From NCBI GenBank assembly GCA_023399355.1, contig JAEWQC010000049.1, forward strand, positions 1-64,000: a DNA stretch of 64,000 nucleotides. The letters run 5' to 3'. Under the pieces are notes generated by a model. That model made no database searches, was not told where the DNA came from, and worked only from the letters and a program-made list of their open reading frames with translations. The position numbers were made by a program, and so were the translations under genes. Source of the DNA: Bacillota bacterium (GTDB lineage Bacteria > Bacillota > Clostridia > Acetivibrionales > DTU013). Shown here in pieces: positions 35,020-44,076 of the stretch; positions within the stretch are counted from its first letter, which is position 1, and every line of letters begins with the position of its first letter.

Positions 35020-36330
35020 ATGGCAAGACCGAATGATTTTCAAGGAAAGTTTAGCGAATACCGAAAGGAAGAACATAAGCGGCATGAGGAATTTCGCAGG
35101 CTGCATACCGAATATGACATCAAGCAAAAGGAACTGCGCCGGCAGCAGCATGAACTAGAAAGGAATTTCAGAGAATCTTTCAGCAATAGCAGGGAATCCC
35201 AGCAGGATTTACACGAGATGCATGCGGAATTTCACCGGCAGCGTGAAGAGCTGGACAAGCAGTTTAAGGAATTGCGCAGGAACATGACGGAGTTTTACAG
35301 GCTTCACAGACATGCCAGACTTTCTCCGCCCATTATCGTCCTGTTCAACCTTTTAATATGGTATTTGGTTTTCAGATATATCGGTATACGGGAAATCAGC
35401 ATTGTTTTTGCCATACTGTTAAGCCTGGGGGGGTTCTTCGAATTCTTTTTCCTTCGTAAGATTGAAAGCAGGATATTGACGCCGATAGACAAACTAAGAA
35501 ATGGTGTAGAGGAAATTTCAAAAGGGAATTACAATATTAAAATAGAGAATAGTAGTAAGAGCCAAATCAGTCTCCTTGTGGACTCTTTTAATGAAATGGC
35601 CCGCAAACTCCAGGAGAGTGAGAAGATCCAGGCGGAATATGAAGAAAACAGGAGGACCCTTATCGCCAATATATCGCATGATCTGAAGACTCCGATTACA
35701 TCCATACAGGGGTATATCGAAGCAATCACTGAAGGAGATGCGGTATCTCCGGAAAATAGAAACAAATATTTTAAAATAATATACAATAATATAACGTATA
35801 TGAATAAACTGATTGATGACCTTTTTCTTTTTTCCAAACTGGATATGCTGAAGCTGGAGTTTCAGTTCGTGAATGTCACAGTCCGGCCTTTTGTCAATGA
35901 TTTAATGGAGGAATTCAAATTAGAATTCGAGGAAAAAAACATTTCATTCGAGTATGAAGATCATATGGAAAATGATTGCAGTTTTAATGTCGATAGAAAA
36001 AGGCTTCATCAGGTATTCAGAAATATCATTGGAAATGCTGTAAAATATGGACCGGAACAAAACCTGTGCATAAAAGCCGAATTATTCAGGCTGGAGGAGT
36101 TCATTTACATTGATATTAAGGATAACGGTCCGGGGATATCCAAGGAGAAGTTGCCACACATATTTGAGCGGTTCTACCGTATAGATACCGAAAGGACAAA
36201 AGACTTCATGAGTACTGGCCTTGGACTGGCTATAGCAAAAGAATTGGTGGAAGCTCATGGAGGAAGGATTCTTGTTAAAAGCATCGAAAGTGAAGGGACT
36301 TGCTTTACTGTGATGCTGCCGGTTTCATGA
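35020..36330 (+). CDS. sensor histidine kinase with N-terminal coiled coil
   Basis: A 436-residue kinase. Residues 1-95 are an unusual highly charged coiled coil rich in Glu, Arg and Gln (repeated HEEFRRLH, HELERNF, HEMHAEFHRQREEL). Two closely spaced TM helices (about 102-140) are joined by a very short loop, so there is no sensor domain outside. HAMP (ESRILTPIDKLRNGVEEIS), HisKA with H220 in ISHDLKTPITSI, and HATPase boxes GNAVKYGPEQ, KDNGPGISKEKL and STGLGLAIAKE follow. It probably senses membrane stress or a partner transporter, as intramembrane-sensing kinases do. Confidence 0.88.
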   Translation: MARPNDFQGKFSEYRKEEHKRHEEFRRLHTEYDIKQKELRRQQHELERNFRESFSNSRESQQDLHEMHAEFHRQREELDKQFKELRRNMTEFYRLHRHARLSPPIIVLFNLLIWYLVFRYIGIREISIVFAILLSLGGFFEFFFLRKIESRILTPIDKLRNGVEEISKGNYNIKIENSSKSQISLLVDSFNEMARKLQESEKIQAEYEENRRTLIANISHDLKTPITSIQGYIEAITEGDAVSPENRNKYFKIIYNNITYMNKLIDDLFLFSKLDMLKLEFQFVNVTVRPFVNDLMEEFKLEFEEKNISFEYEDHMENDCSFNVDRKRLHQVFRNIIGNAVKYGPEQNLCIKAELFRLEEFIYIDIKDNGPGISKEKLPHIFERFYRIDTERTKDFMSTGLGLAIAKELVEAHGGRILVKSIESEGTCFTVMLPVS

Positions 36331-36360
36331 CATATTTTGCTGTAGGAAGGAGAGGTGCTT

Positions 36361-37050
36361 ATGAATTGCATTTTAATTATAGAGGATGATATCAATATTG
36401 CTGAATTGGAAAGAGACTATCTGAAGTTGAACGGGTTTAAAGCCGATATCGTTCAGGATGGGGTACTGGGACTGCAGAAGGCGGTCTCAGGTGCATATGA
36501 TCTGATCATTGTGGACCTGATGCTGCCTAATATGAATGGATATGAAATCATCAGGGAAGTAAGAAAAAAACTTGAAATCCCGGTAATCATGATATCGGCG
36601 AAGAACGAGGATATTGACAAAATCAGGGGCCTGGATTATGGGGCGGATGATTATCTGACGAAACCTTTCAGCCCGGCTGAGCTTGTTGCCAGGGTCAAAT
36701 CCCATATGAAGCGGTATGACAGGTTGAAAGGGAATAACTTCTCCAGCGAGATTCTTGTGCATGGCGGCATGGAAATTAATGCAGCGGCACATAAAGTCTT
36801 TGTGAACGGCAAAGAAGTACAGATGACCACAAAGGAATATGAACTTTTATTTTTTTTGGCTTCCAACCCGAATATTGTTTTTACCAAGGAACAGCTCTTT
36901 GATTCCATCTGGGGAGAGGAGTATTACGGCGAGACTGCCACTGTTCCCGTACACATTCAAAAAATCAGGAAAAAGATAGAAAAGGATCCCGCCAATCCGG
37001 AATTTATTGAAACGCTTTGGGGAACGGGCTACAGATTCAATTCATTGTAG
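36361..37050 (+). CDS. OmpR-family response regulator
   Basis: A 229-residue regulator starting at ATG 36361 (AGGAGAGGTG upstream). The receiver domain has EDD at the start, phospho-acceptor D52 in LIIVDLMLPNMNG, and KPFSPAELVARV. The winged helix has MTTKEYELLFFLASNP and SIWGEEYYGETATVPVHIQKIRKK. It is paired with the kinase 30 bases upstream. As in BceRS- or VanRS-type systems, it likely controls the divergent ABC exporter; this is inference from position. Confidence 0.93.
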   Translation: MNCILIIEDDINIAELERDYLKLNGFKADIVQDGVLGLQKAVSGAYDLIIVDLMLPNMNGYEIIREVRKKLEIPVIMISAKNEDIDKIRGLDYGADDYLTKPFSPAELVARVKSHMKRYDRLKGNNFSSEILVHGGMEINAAAHKVFVNGKEVQMTTKEYELLFFLASNPNIVFTKEQLFDSIWGEEYYGETATVPVHIQKIRKKIEKDPANPEFIETLWGTGYRFNSL

Positions 37051-37239
37051 GTTTTATGTGATGTGATAATCTGCATTGTTCCGATTCTAATAAGGAAAAT
37101 ATGAAATTTTTAAAACTTAGTCAAAGGAAACAAAGGTATTTATAACAGATTGCAACCAGTGGTTGTCAAATCCGTTATTCCCGGTTGGTGGAAACCCAGG
37201 AATTATTCCTGTATGATGGGATTTAGGAGGGTGATGAAA

Positions 37240-37920
37240 ATGAAGTTTCAAGACAAATTACTAACGTTAAGAAAAGAAAAAGAAATGTCTCAGGAAAATC
37301 TGGCGGAAAGAATCGGGGTATCAAGACAGGCTGTTGCAAAATGGGAAGCGGGTCAGTCCTGTCCGGATATGGAAAAACTGATTGCCCTGAGTGACTTCTT
37401 TGGAATAAGTATGGACAGACTTGTTAAAGACTTCAATGATGAGGAATGCGCCTATCAATATACCAAACTGCCTTACATCTATAATGAAAAAGCAATTGAA
37501 TTCCTACGCCGTGCGAAAAGAAACTGTTATGCAGGCCATGGGGGAGAAAGCATTCCTTCGAGACCAAAATCGCATGACTTGAGTTATGAAGAAAATAATC
37601 TCAAGTATATTGATACCTATCTGGGCGGAGAAAAGTTCGCCGGGGAAGAAGCAATGTGGTGTGATGAGGTTCCCTTCTGGTCAATGAATTATACCGGCCG
37701 TGTCCTTGATGGCGGATTTTCGGGAGATTTTCTTAAAGAGTGTTTACTCCTGGTCCCTAACGAATTTCCCTACCGGGGACCTTTGGTATACCGGAAGGGC
37801 GAATATACCTATCATTGCGTTGTAAATGGAGAGTTTGAATGGTTTAGCGGATATGAGGAAATTTTCCTCAAGGATACAAAAGTATATGAATGCATGTTTC
37901 ACGGAGGCTGCGTAAAATAA
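37240..37920 (+). CDS. XRE-family HTH protein with DUF5680 domain
   Basis: A 226-residue protein. Residues 1-60 are a Cro/CI-type helix-turn-helix (SQENLAERIGVSRQAVAKWEAGQSCPDMEKL). The rest (about 75-226) is the DUF5680 region, ending FLKDTKVYECMFHGGCVK and including CDEVPFWSMNYTGRVL. ATG 37240 is chosen, nine bases after AGGAGG. The C-terminal domain probably binds a ligand or a partner; neither is known. It lies alone between the two-component system and murF. Confidence 0.85.
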   Translation: MKFQDKLLTLRKEKEMSQENLAERIGVSRQAVAKWEAGQSCPDMEKLIALSDFFGISMDRLVKDFNDEECAYQYTKLPYIYNEKAIEFLRRAKRNCYAGHGGESIPSRPKSHDLSYEENNLKYIDTYLGGEKFAGEEAMWCDEVPFWSMNYTGRVLDGGFSGDFLKECLLLVPNEFPYRGPLVYRKGEYTYHCVVNGEFEWFSGYEEIFLKDTKVYECMFHGGCVK

Positions 37921-38040
37921 ATCTGAAAGCACCTGGCAGCGTAATCATAAAGGGTATAGCACGGATGGATTTACCGGGTCCTTTTTCATGAGAAAATTGG
38001 CAGGGGACATTATTGCCCAATGGCCTGTAACCGTGATTCG

Positions 38041-38049
38041 TGTTATAAT
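38041..38049 (+). promoter_or_regulatory. extended -10 element upstream of murF
   Basis: TGTTATAAT with ATTCG directly before it, identical over 14 bases (ATTCGTGTTATAAT) to the walR promoter. A TGTAAC motif is 10 bases upstream of TG but the spacing (9) does not fit a WalR box. The leader before murF is about 140 bases. Confidence 0.5.
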
Positions 38050-38195
38050 TAGGGCATACGTATCAGATTATTATTTATCCGCTAAGTGATAGGAAAGCTT
38101 TAGGAGCATATAGCGTTTCAAAACGAGTATAATGAATATGTGGGAACAAATAGCCTGTTGCTGTGGGCTCCATACTTTATTCTAGGGTGGTATTT

Positions 38196-39593
38196 ATGTT
38201 CAATGTCAGTGAAATGGTAGGCGCTGTGGGCGGCAAATTAGCTGCAGGCGATGTTGAAAAGCAATTCTGCAGTTTTTCGAAGGATACCCGGACAATTAAA
38301 AATGGAGATTTCTATATCCCTCTCATCGGTGAACAGTTCGACGGCCACGATTACATACCTGATGCAATACAAAAAGGAGCCTCCGGGTTCTTCCTTTCCA
38401 GAAAATATCCCGGACAAGTGGAAATGATTGAGAAAGCAAGGAGCCTGGACAGTGGAGTAGTCATCATTGAAGTCGATAATACTCTTTTGGCGCTGCAGGA
38501 ATTGGCCGGATATAACAGAAATAAAAAAAATCAGGTCAAATTGATCGCTGTAACCGGAAGCGTTGGTAAGACCAGTACAAAAGAAATGATACATAGTGTA
38601 TTGGATAAAGGCTTCCATGTTATAAAAACAGAAGGCAATTTGAACAATGAAATTGGACTGCCCCTTACTTTGCTGAGGCTGGATGATGAAGAGGTCTGCG
38701 TTGCAGAAATGGGTATGAGCAGCTTCGGGGAGATCAGCCTGTTGTCTAAACTGGCAAAGCCCGATATTGCAGTAATTACGAATATTGGCGTCGCACATAT
38801 CGGAATTCTGGGCTCGCAGGAGAATATTTTCAAAGCGAAACTGGAGATTCTGGAGGGCCTGAAGGAAAATGGAACGTTAATTGTCAATGGGGATGATCCT
38901 TTCTTAAAAACACTGGAATCCAGTGATCGTCTGAAGGTAATCAAATACGGCATTGAAAATCCGGAGGTGGATATCAAGGCATCTGACGTGTCCAATGAAA
39001 AAGCATCCTCGGCCTTCCATGTCGATCATAAAGAATACATCTTGAACTGTATAGGCAGGCACAATATTTATAACGCGTTATGTGCGATGGCAGTCGCCAG
39101 AGAACTGGGCCTTCAGGAAAATCAGATCGTTGAAGGATACAGGGATTACAAAAACGAAAACATGAGAATGCAGCAGGTATATTTGAAGAAGGACATCCTG
39201 CTGATCAATGATGCATACAATGCCAATTATGATTCCATGAAAGCCGGAATAGAAGCGGTCGGAGCATTGCAAGCCAAAAGGAAGATCCTTATGCTGGGCG
39301 ACATGTATGAATTGGGTGAATATTCTGCGGATCTTCACCGGAAGACAGGTGAACTGTTAGCCGGAGAAAAGCCGGATTTATTGATTACCTGCGGGAAAGA
39401 TGCTGTTGAGATTTCCAATGCGGCAAAAAGTGGTTCAATGTATCCGGTGTACCATTTTAACGATAAGAAGGATGCAATCGGTAAACTGAAAGAGGTCGTC
39501 AGTGAAGGGGATTTGATTTATTTCAAGGCATCCAGAGGGATGAAATTCGAAGAGATTGCAAATGCGGTAATCGAATTCATCGGCAGAAAATAA
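38196..39593 (+). CDS. murF: UDP-MurNAc-tripeptide D-Ala-D-Ala ligase (MurF)
   Basis: A 465-residue Mur ligase. N-terminal domain residues 1-100 hold FSKDTRTIKNGDFYIPL, the UDP-substrate loop. The central ATP site is AVTGSVGKTSTKE (about 118-130), with EMGMSSFGEI and ITNIGVAHI. The C-terminal domain has NDAYNANYDSMKAGIEA and the MLGDMYELGE motif typical of MurF. ATG 38196 is preferred over upstream starts. It adds D-Ala-D-Ala to the UDP-MurNAc-tripeptide. The ddl gene 21 bases downstream makes the dipeptide it uses. Confidence 0.96.
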   Translation: MFNVSEMVGAVGGKLAAGDVEKQFCSFSKDTRTIKNGDFYIPLIGEQFDGHDYIPDAIQKGASGFFLSRKYPGQVEMIEKARSLDSGVVIIEVDNTLLALQELAGYNRNKKNQVKLIAVTGSVGKTSTKEMIHSVLDKGFHVIKTEGNLNNEIGLPLTLLRLDDEEVCVAEMGMSSFGEISLLSKLAKPDIAVITNIGVAHIGILGSQENIFKAKLEILEGLKENGTLIVNGDDPFLKTLESSDRLKVIKYGIENPEVDIKASDVSNEKASSAFHVDHKEYILNCIGRHNIYNALCAMAVARELGLQENQIVEGYRDYKNENMRMQQVYLKKDILLINDAYNANYDSMKAGIEAVGALQAKRKILMLGDMYELGEYSADLHRKTGELLAGEKPDLLITCGKDAVEISNAAKSGSMYPVYHFNDKKDAIGKLKEVVSEGDLIYFKASRGMKFEEIANAVIEFIGRK

Positions 39594-39614
39594 TAGTAAT
39601 CAGGGGAGTATACC

Positions 39615-40613
39615 ATGAAAAAGTTATTGGTTGTTTTCGGGGGGCAATCCTCGGAACATGAAATATCCTGCATATCGGCAGGGAACGTTCTGGAAAACGT
39701 CGATACGGGTAAATATCATGTCACCAGAGCAGGAATCAGTGAGGCTGGAGAGTGGTTTGAATTTAAAGGTTCCAACAAGAGTGTGAAATCGAATGAATGG
39801 CTGAAAGAGAAAGAGAACCTGGCAGAGATAAAAGATATTATGGGATTGATAAAAGGCCATGATGTTGCATTTCCGGTGCTGCACGGGAAATATGGCGAAG
39901 ATGGCACCATCCAGGGATTGTTTGAACTATGTGGGGTGAAATATGTCGGGTGCGGCGTATTGGCTTCATCTGTCGGAATGGATAAGGAGTATACAAAGAT
40001 CCTTGCTGGAATCCATTCTGTGCCGGTCGTGCCTTACCAGGCATTTGCCAGGGGTCAGGAAGTGGCAGTGGACAAAAACATCGTCGGGGAGTATCCTCTA
40101 ATCATAAAGCCGTGCAATGCAGGTTCTTCCTATGGCATAACGAAGGTCAGCAATCAAGTGGACCTTATGAAAGCAGTCAGGCTGGCATTTGAATACGATC
40201 AAAAGCTTCTGATTGAGAAATTCATACCGGCAAGGGAAATAGAATGCGCGGTTTTGGGCAATATGGAGCTAATCGTCTCTGAGCCCGGCGAAATACTGTC
40301 TGCAAATGAATTATATGATTTCGATGCAAAATATAATAATCAGAAATCCAGGACGGAAATTCCTGCAAACCTGTCAAAAGAGCAGATTGATAAAATCAAA
40401 GCTTATGCGGAAAAGATCTTCAGGGGCATTAATGGAAGAGGATTGAGCAGGGTGGATTTCTTCATTTCAAAAGAGAATGGCGAAATTTATTTCAATGAGG
40501 TAAATACGCTTCCGGGCTTTACGGACATCAGTATGTATCCCAAAATGATGGAGTACTCAGGATTCAGCTACAGTGAACTGATAGACAGACTTATTGAACT
40601 GGCCTGTATGTGA
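39615..40613 (+). CDS. ddl: D-alanine--D-alanine ligase (Ddl)
   Basis: A 332-residue ATP-grasp enzyme. The N-terminal VFGGQSSEHEISCISAGNV binds D-Ala1, and the P-loop-like region is KPCNAGSSYGITKV. Metal ligands lie in SRVDFF and YFNEVNTLPGFTDISMYPKM. A serine-type ligase is expected, with C-terminal MYPKM as in D-Ala-D-Ala enzymes and no indication of D-lactate specificity. It supplies MurF and is encoded in the same operon. The substrate specificity should be read as likely, not proven. Confidence 0.95.
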   Translation: MKKLLVVFGGQSSEHEISCISAGNVLENVDTGKYHVTRAGISEAGEWFEFKGSNKSVKSNEWLKEKENLAEIKDIMGLIKGHDVAFPVLHGKYGEDGTIQGLFELCGVKYVGCGVLASSVGMDKEYTKILAGIHSVPVVPYQAFARGQEVAVDKNIVGEYPLIIKPCNAGSSYGITKVSNQVDLMKAVRLAFEYDQKLLIEKFIPAREIECAVLGNMELIVSEPGEILSANELYDFDAKYNNQKSRTEIPANLSKEQIDKIKAYAEKIFRGINGRGLSRVDFFISKENGEIYFNEVNTLPGFTDISMYPKMMEYSGFSYSELIDRLIELACM

Positions 40614-40648
40614 GATTGTTCTCCAGATAGGATGAATATTTTTGATAT

Positions 40649-40676
40649 CTAAAGAATATCTATAATTATTCTTTAG
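40649..40676 (+). terminator. hairpin after ddl
   Basis: CTAAAGAAT (40649-40657) pairs perfectly with ATTCTTTAG (40668-40676) across a 10-base loop. No T tract follows, so it may be a weak terminator or an operator. Confidence 0.4.
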
Positions 40677-40763
40677 CTGGAAATAGTTGAACATCATATG
40701 ATATTCTTCTTCTAGCATAGATTTGTTTGTAGAAATGGATCATGGAAAGAAGGGAATAAAAGT

Positions 40764-40949
40764 ATGGCGTCAAAAACACATAGGGGTAAAACTTTATTGA
40801 AGGTACCGTCACATGGCAGAGGTACATGTCCTGTATGCAAAGCTACAAGAATCAAAGTTCTGTATGAGATAATTGCAGGAGATGGAAGTAAAATAAATGT
40901 TTGCAAGAGATGTCAGCATAAGAAGGTTGCATCGGCTGCCAATCTGTAA
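40764..40949 (+). CDS. small zinc-ribbon protein
   Basis: A 61-residue basic protein. CPVC (about residue 27) and CKRC (about residue 47) are separated by about 20 residues, forming a zinc ribbon. The N-terminus MASKTHRGKTLLKVPSHGRG is basic and glycine-rich, reminiscent of ribosomal proteins of the small Zn type, but I do not recognise it as one. A perfect hairpin follows. It may bind RNA or act as a small regulator. It sits between ddl and a broken membrane gene. Confidence 0.7.
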   Translation: MASKTHRGKTLLKVPSHGRGTCPVCKATRIKVLYEIIAGDGSKINVCKRCQHKKVASAANL

Positions 40950-40990
40950 TGCAAAACAATTGAAATGACTTGATTACCCCAATGGTATAT

Positions 40991-41024
40991 AGTGGGACAG
41001 CATCCGGAAGGAAGCTGTCCCACT
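40991..41024 (+). terminator. intrinsic terminator-like hairpin
   Basis: AGTGGGACAGC (40991-41001) pairs perfectly with GCTGTCCCACT (41014-41024); an inner TCC/GGA pair shortens the loop further. Only short T tracts follow (GTTTGT). Confidence 0.55.
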
Positions 41025-41062
41025 GTTTGTGGGAAATTATTGTACGATATAACGAGGCTAAA

Positions 41063-41286
41063 ATGTCCCCCACGTTTGTACGGTGGATTGCTGTTGTGTT
41101 TGTGATTACTCATGTTCACTTTGGCGCAGAAGCCTGGCTGAAAGGGCTCATTGTTGCAATTGTGATGGCATTGCCTGTTATTATTCTGGTTTTAAAACCG
41201 ATGCGAAATCAGTGCCGCCTATTCTGGTGATGTGTGCTGTACTGGGAAGTCTGGTCGGGTTCGTCGTTGAAAGAATTGTAAAATAG
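41063..41286 (+). pseudogene. small two-TM membrane protein split over two frames (-1 shift)
   Basis: ATG 41063 (GAGG five bases upstream) starts a frame MSPTFVRWIAVVFVITHVHFG that ends at a TGA at 41228. The -1 frame from there reads TDAKSVPPILVMCAVLGSLV to a TAG at 41284, giving a natural continuation of about 75 residues with two hydrophobic segments. The frames meet at T-TTA-AAA (41191-41197), a canonical X-XXY-YYZ heptamer in the correct register. The gene is either broken by a one-base change in a homopolymer, or uses programmed -1 frameshifting. Function unknown. Confidence 0.55.
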
Positions 41287-41397
41287 AATTGTCATACAGC
41301 CTCTGCCTCTCAGACATACGAACCATTATTCAGTATAAATATACTGGATAAAAAAATCCAAATAAAGATGTCCAGGGGCAATGAAGGGGGAGGTAGG

Positions 41398-41784
41398 ATG
41401 AAAACTTTTTTGAAGATCATATTATTGGTAGTGGCAGTGATCGTGCTGGTAGCTGCCGGCGGAATATTTTACATTACCAGAGGGCTCAATACGGGAGCGA
41501 AGGTAGAAATAAACAAGGTTGATCTGACAACGGTCAAAGATGGCGTCTATGATGGCAAGTACAGCTCCGGCAGGTGGACCAATGAATTGAATGTTATTGT
41601 GAAAGACCACAAGATAACTGATATAAAAGTAATCAAGGACGTTACTTTTTCCAATGCAGCATCTGCACAACAGCTTTTCGATAAAGTGATTGAAAAGCAG
41701 GAAATAGATGTTGACACTGTTTCAGGTGCAACAGTAACGAGTAAAGCTTATCAGAAGTCTATTGAAAATGCGTTGAGCAAATAA
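41398..41784 (+). CDS. membrane-anchored FMN-binding domain protein
   Basis: A 128-residue protein with one N-terminal TM helix (IILLVVAVIVLVAAGGIFYI) and an extracytoplasmic FMN-binding domain. The typical VDTVSGATVTSKAYQKSIENAL is at the C-terminus. Such domains carry covalent or tight FMN and take part in extracytoplasmic electron transfer (RnfG/NqrC-like, or flavinylated reductases). The ATG 41398 follows GGGGGAGG. No redox partner is adjacent. Confidence 0.85.
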   Translation: MKTFLKIILLVVAVIVLVAAGGIFYITRGLNTGAKVEINKVDLTTVKDGVYDGKYSSGRWTNELNVIVKDHKITDIKVIKDVTFSNAASAQQLFDKVIEKQEIDVDTVSGATVTSKAYQKSIENALSK

Positions 41785-41866
41785 GACTATATGAAAAACA
41801 AAAAGCCTTCCGGTAAAGCACAACCTGCGGGAAAGTCTGCGGATGCATCATTGAGTAAATTAAAGG

Positions 41867-41905
41867 GGCTGTCTCAAAACTAGAACTTTTGGGACAGCCT
41901 TTTTT
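41867..41905 (+). terminator. strong intrinsic terminator
   Basis: A 13-bp stem (41867-41879 with 41887-41899, one wobble) and 7-base loop are followed by T6. The core GGCTGTCTCAAAA also resembles IS inverted-repeat ends, but its pairing with a T tract makes a terminator the better reading. Confidence 0.75.
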
Positions 41906-42137
41906 GACAAAAAACACAAAAGACGGATTTCGAGAATCCGCCAATGTATAAAAAGGATGCCCCAGACCTATTTTACTTGTTTAACGACAGACCCTTTGTA
42001 TCTCATGGAATGTTGCTTCCCGTCCGGTTATGGATGAAATGGAATTGTAATACTGGCAATGGAACGCAAGCTGAAAACTACCCGTCTAATAATACATCTG
42101 CAGATTACATAAAATAATGACAAGGGTGGGAAATGAA
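41906..42137. other. intergenic stretch, no gene seen
   Basis: No credible ORF. It includes a small GGATTTCGAGAATCC palindrome-like sequence at 41924-41938 (GGATT/AATCC arms). It separates the FMN-binding protein from the SLH gene and may carry that gene's promoter, which I cannot pin down. Confidence 0.35.
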
Positions 42138-43163
42138 ATGAAAAGAATATTAATTGCAATTATAGTTATTGTCGCCGTCTTGTCCATGAATGCGGCAGCG
42201 TTGGCTCAGGACAGCCCGAGTATTGTATCGAAGGCACCGGTTTTCAGCGATATTTCCGGGCACTGGGCGGAAGATTCCATAAACCGGATCGCAGATCAAA
42301 CGATGTTCAACAGTAATGACGGCAAATTCCAGCCGGACAAGTCGATTGCCAGAAGTGAATTTGTATTGATGCTGCACAAGGTTCTTGACATTCAGATCAA
42401 TTACTTTAAGGCGACGGATATCAAGGAATTCTTCAGTGACGTGAAGAATGAGGACCCCTATGCATCGGCTCTGTACGATCTGGCAACCACGAATATCGTG
42501 GATGATAAAGGTAAATTTAAACCTGATGACCTGTTGACACGTGAAGAAATGGTGCATTTCCTGATAAATGCATATAAATATAAAATGGGTGATCAATTCA
42601 AGCAGATAAAACTGTCCTCCATTCCATTTATTGATCAGGATAAAATCAATCCGGTCTATAGTGGTGAAATTACAAGAGCAGAGCATGATGGGCTGATTAA
42701 AAGACCGGCTGACGGGAAATTCCATCCCCGGGATCCTGCATCAAGGGCACAGGCGGTAACGGTTTCTGACAGGCTTTTACGCCTGGTGGAGAATGAGCAG
42801 TCCAAGGTTCAGGTCACACCCTCGGCAGAACTTAAGGATGGCGTGGTTCATATGAAGCTTACAATAACGAACAACTTGGCTTCGAAAGTAATTATTAATC
42901 ACAGTTCAGGGCAGAAATACGACTTTATACTGCTTGACGCCGGCAGGAACAGTCTGTATAGCTGGTCGACTGATAAAATGTTTGCCATGGCATTGACACA
43001 GACAGTGGTTGAACCGGGAAAATCAGTGGAATTCAAAGAGGACGTGGGCATGGACCAATATGGCGGAGCCAAAGTGAAAGCTGTATATATGAAGGCATCT
43101 ATCACCGGTACTTCTGAAAGCTTCCATATAAACACCGCCGGATATGAAACGACAATAAAGTAA
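42138..43163 (+). CDS. SLH-domain surface protein with C-terminal BsuPI domain
   Basis: A 341-residue secreted protein. A signal peptide (cleavage likely after ALA) is followed by three SLH-type repeats: FSDISGHWAEDSINRIADQ, then FFSDVKNEDPYASALYDLA, then ITRAEHDGLIKRPADGKFHP. Residues about 225-341 form a BsuPI (intracellular proteinase inhibitor-like) domain with SGQKYDFILLDAG and YSWSTDKMFAMALTQ. It should be attached to the wall through SLH and present the BsuPI domain outside. The function of surface BsuPI domains is unknown. It is convergent with the PhzF-like gene. Confidence 0.88.
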   Translation: MKRILIAIIVIVAVLSMNAAALAQDSPSIVSKAPVFSDISGHWAEDSINRIADQTMFNSNDGKFQPDKSIARSEFVLMLHKVLDIQINYFKATDIKEFFSDVKNEDPYASALYDLATTNIVDDKGKFKPDDLLTREEMVHFLINAYKYKMGDQFKQIKLSSIPFIDQDKINPVYSGEITRAEHDGLIKRPADGKFHPRDPASRAQAVTVSDRLLRLVENEQSKVQVTPSAELKDGVVHMKLTITNNLASKVIINHSSGQKYDFILLDAGRNSLYSWSTDKMFAMALTQTVVEPGKSVEFKEDVGMDQYGGAKVKAVYMKASITGTSESFHINTAGYETTIK

Positions 43164-43194
43164 GCCATTACGGCGGGCTTTGGCTTTTTATCCG

Positions 43195-44076
43195 CTATAT
43201 CAGCCATTCACCGCGCGCTGTTAAAATGACTTTACCCCCGACATTTATATCAAATAGCTTACCGGATTTGTTCGCACATATCTTCAGGAGGGAAGGGCGC
43301 CCCATTTCATAGCCCTGTTCCACGTCATACTGCAGTCGTGCGCTGCTGAAGTAATCATGCTCCAGGAGATATGCTGCGAGATTTCCGTTGGCGCTTCCGG
43401 TTGCCGCATCCTCGGGGTAGCCTGTATCAACTGTAAAAACCCGGACATTTAATGTATTTTCTGAATGATAGGTCTGATCGGTGAAAACCAACAGGATATC
43501 TTTAAGCCCCTCCTTCAAAAAACGTGAATATCGGTCGTGATGGATGCGGCATCTCTTCACTGCATCCAGGGTATTGAGCGGTACAATGACTGAGGCCAGG
43601 CCGGTACTTGCTTCCTGGACCGGGAAACGCTTGTCGATATCATTTACCGTGATGCCCAGAATTTCCGCAATCGTATCCAGGCCAACGCACTGGCCGAAAT
43701 GCGGTTGATTCTGCTTCATCCAGAGGTTTCCCTCCTTATCGGGGATGACAGGTATTTGTCCTGCTTTCAGATTCAGATTGATTTTCTCAGATCGGCTATC
43801 CTCTATTTCAGTGCGGATGATATAAGCTGTTCCCAGCGTCGGATGTCCGGCAAAAGGGACCTCATAGTCCGGTGTGAAGATTCTGACGTCATAACCCCCG
43901 TCTTCTTTTTTCCCCGAAAGGATGAACGAGGTCTCAGCAAAATTTGTTTCATGTGCGATATTCTGCATTTCTGTACCTGAAAGGCCACCTGCATTCGTAA
44001 ATACAGCCAACTGATTCCCTTGGTATTTATGCTCCGCAAATACATCAACGAGGTAAAAAGACAGCTTGTCCAACAT
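43195..44076 (-). CDS. PhzF family isomerase-like protein
   Basis: A 293-residue protein of the diaminopimelate-epimerase-like fold. Motifs include GNQLAVF, the Glu-containing NFAETSFIL (catalytic Glu about residue 43), FAGHPTLGTAYII and DAATGSANGNLAAYL. ATG 44076 is the best start (AGGAAGG nine bases upstream). PhzF proteins isomerise phenazine precursors, but most family members outside phenazine producers have unknown substrates. No phenazine genes are nearby, so a housekeeping epimerase/isomerase function is more likely. Confidence 0.9.
   Translation of the reverse strand: MLDKLSFYLVDVFAEHKYQGNQLAVFTNAGGLSGTEMQNIAHETNFAETSFILSGKKEDGGYDVRIFTPDYEVPFAGHPTLGTAYIIRTEIEDSRSEKINLNLKAGQIPVIPDKEGNLWMKQNQPHFGQCVGLDTIAEILGITVNDIDKRFPVQEASTGLASVIVPLNTLDAVKRCRIHHDRYSRFLKEGLKDILLVFTDQTYHSENTLNVRVFTVDTGYPEDAATGSANGNLAAYLLEHDYFSSARLQYDVEQGYEMGRPSLLKICANKSGKLFDINVGGKVILTARGEWLI

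Noticed and set aside
38026..38049. WalR box upstream of murF
   Set aside because: TGTAAC and TGTTAT are present but spaced by nine bases, not five, and the second half overlaps the -10 region.
41791..41883. 30-codon peptide after the FMN-binding gene
   Set aside because: It has no Shine-Dalgarno site and its stop lies in the loop of a terminator hairpin.
41867..41905. Inverted-repeat end of an insertion sequence
   Set aside because: The GGCTGTCTCAAAA arm resembles IS ends, but the paired arms are only seven bases apart and followed by T6, which is a terminator; no transposase or second end is present.
42150..42725. 191-codon antisense frame in the SLH/BsuPI gene
   Set aside because: It mirrors the SLH repeats on the + strand, with no ribosome site or family signature.
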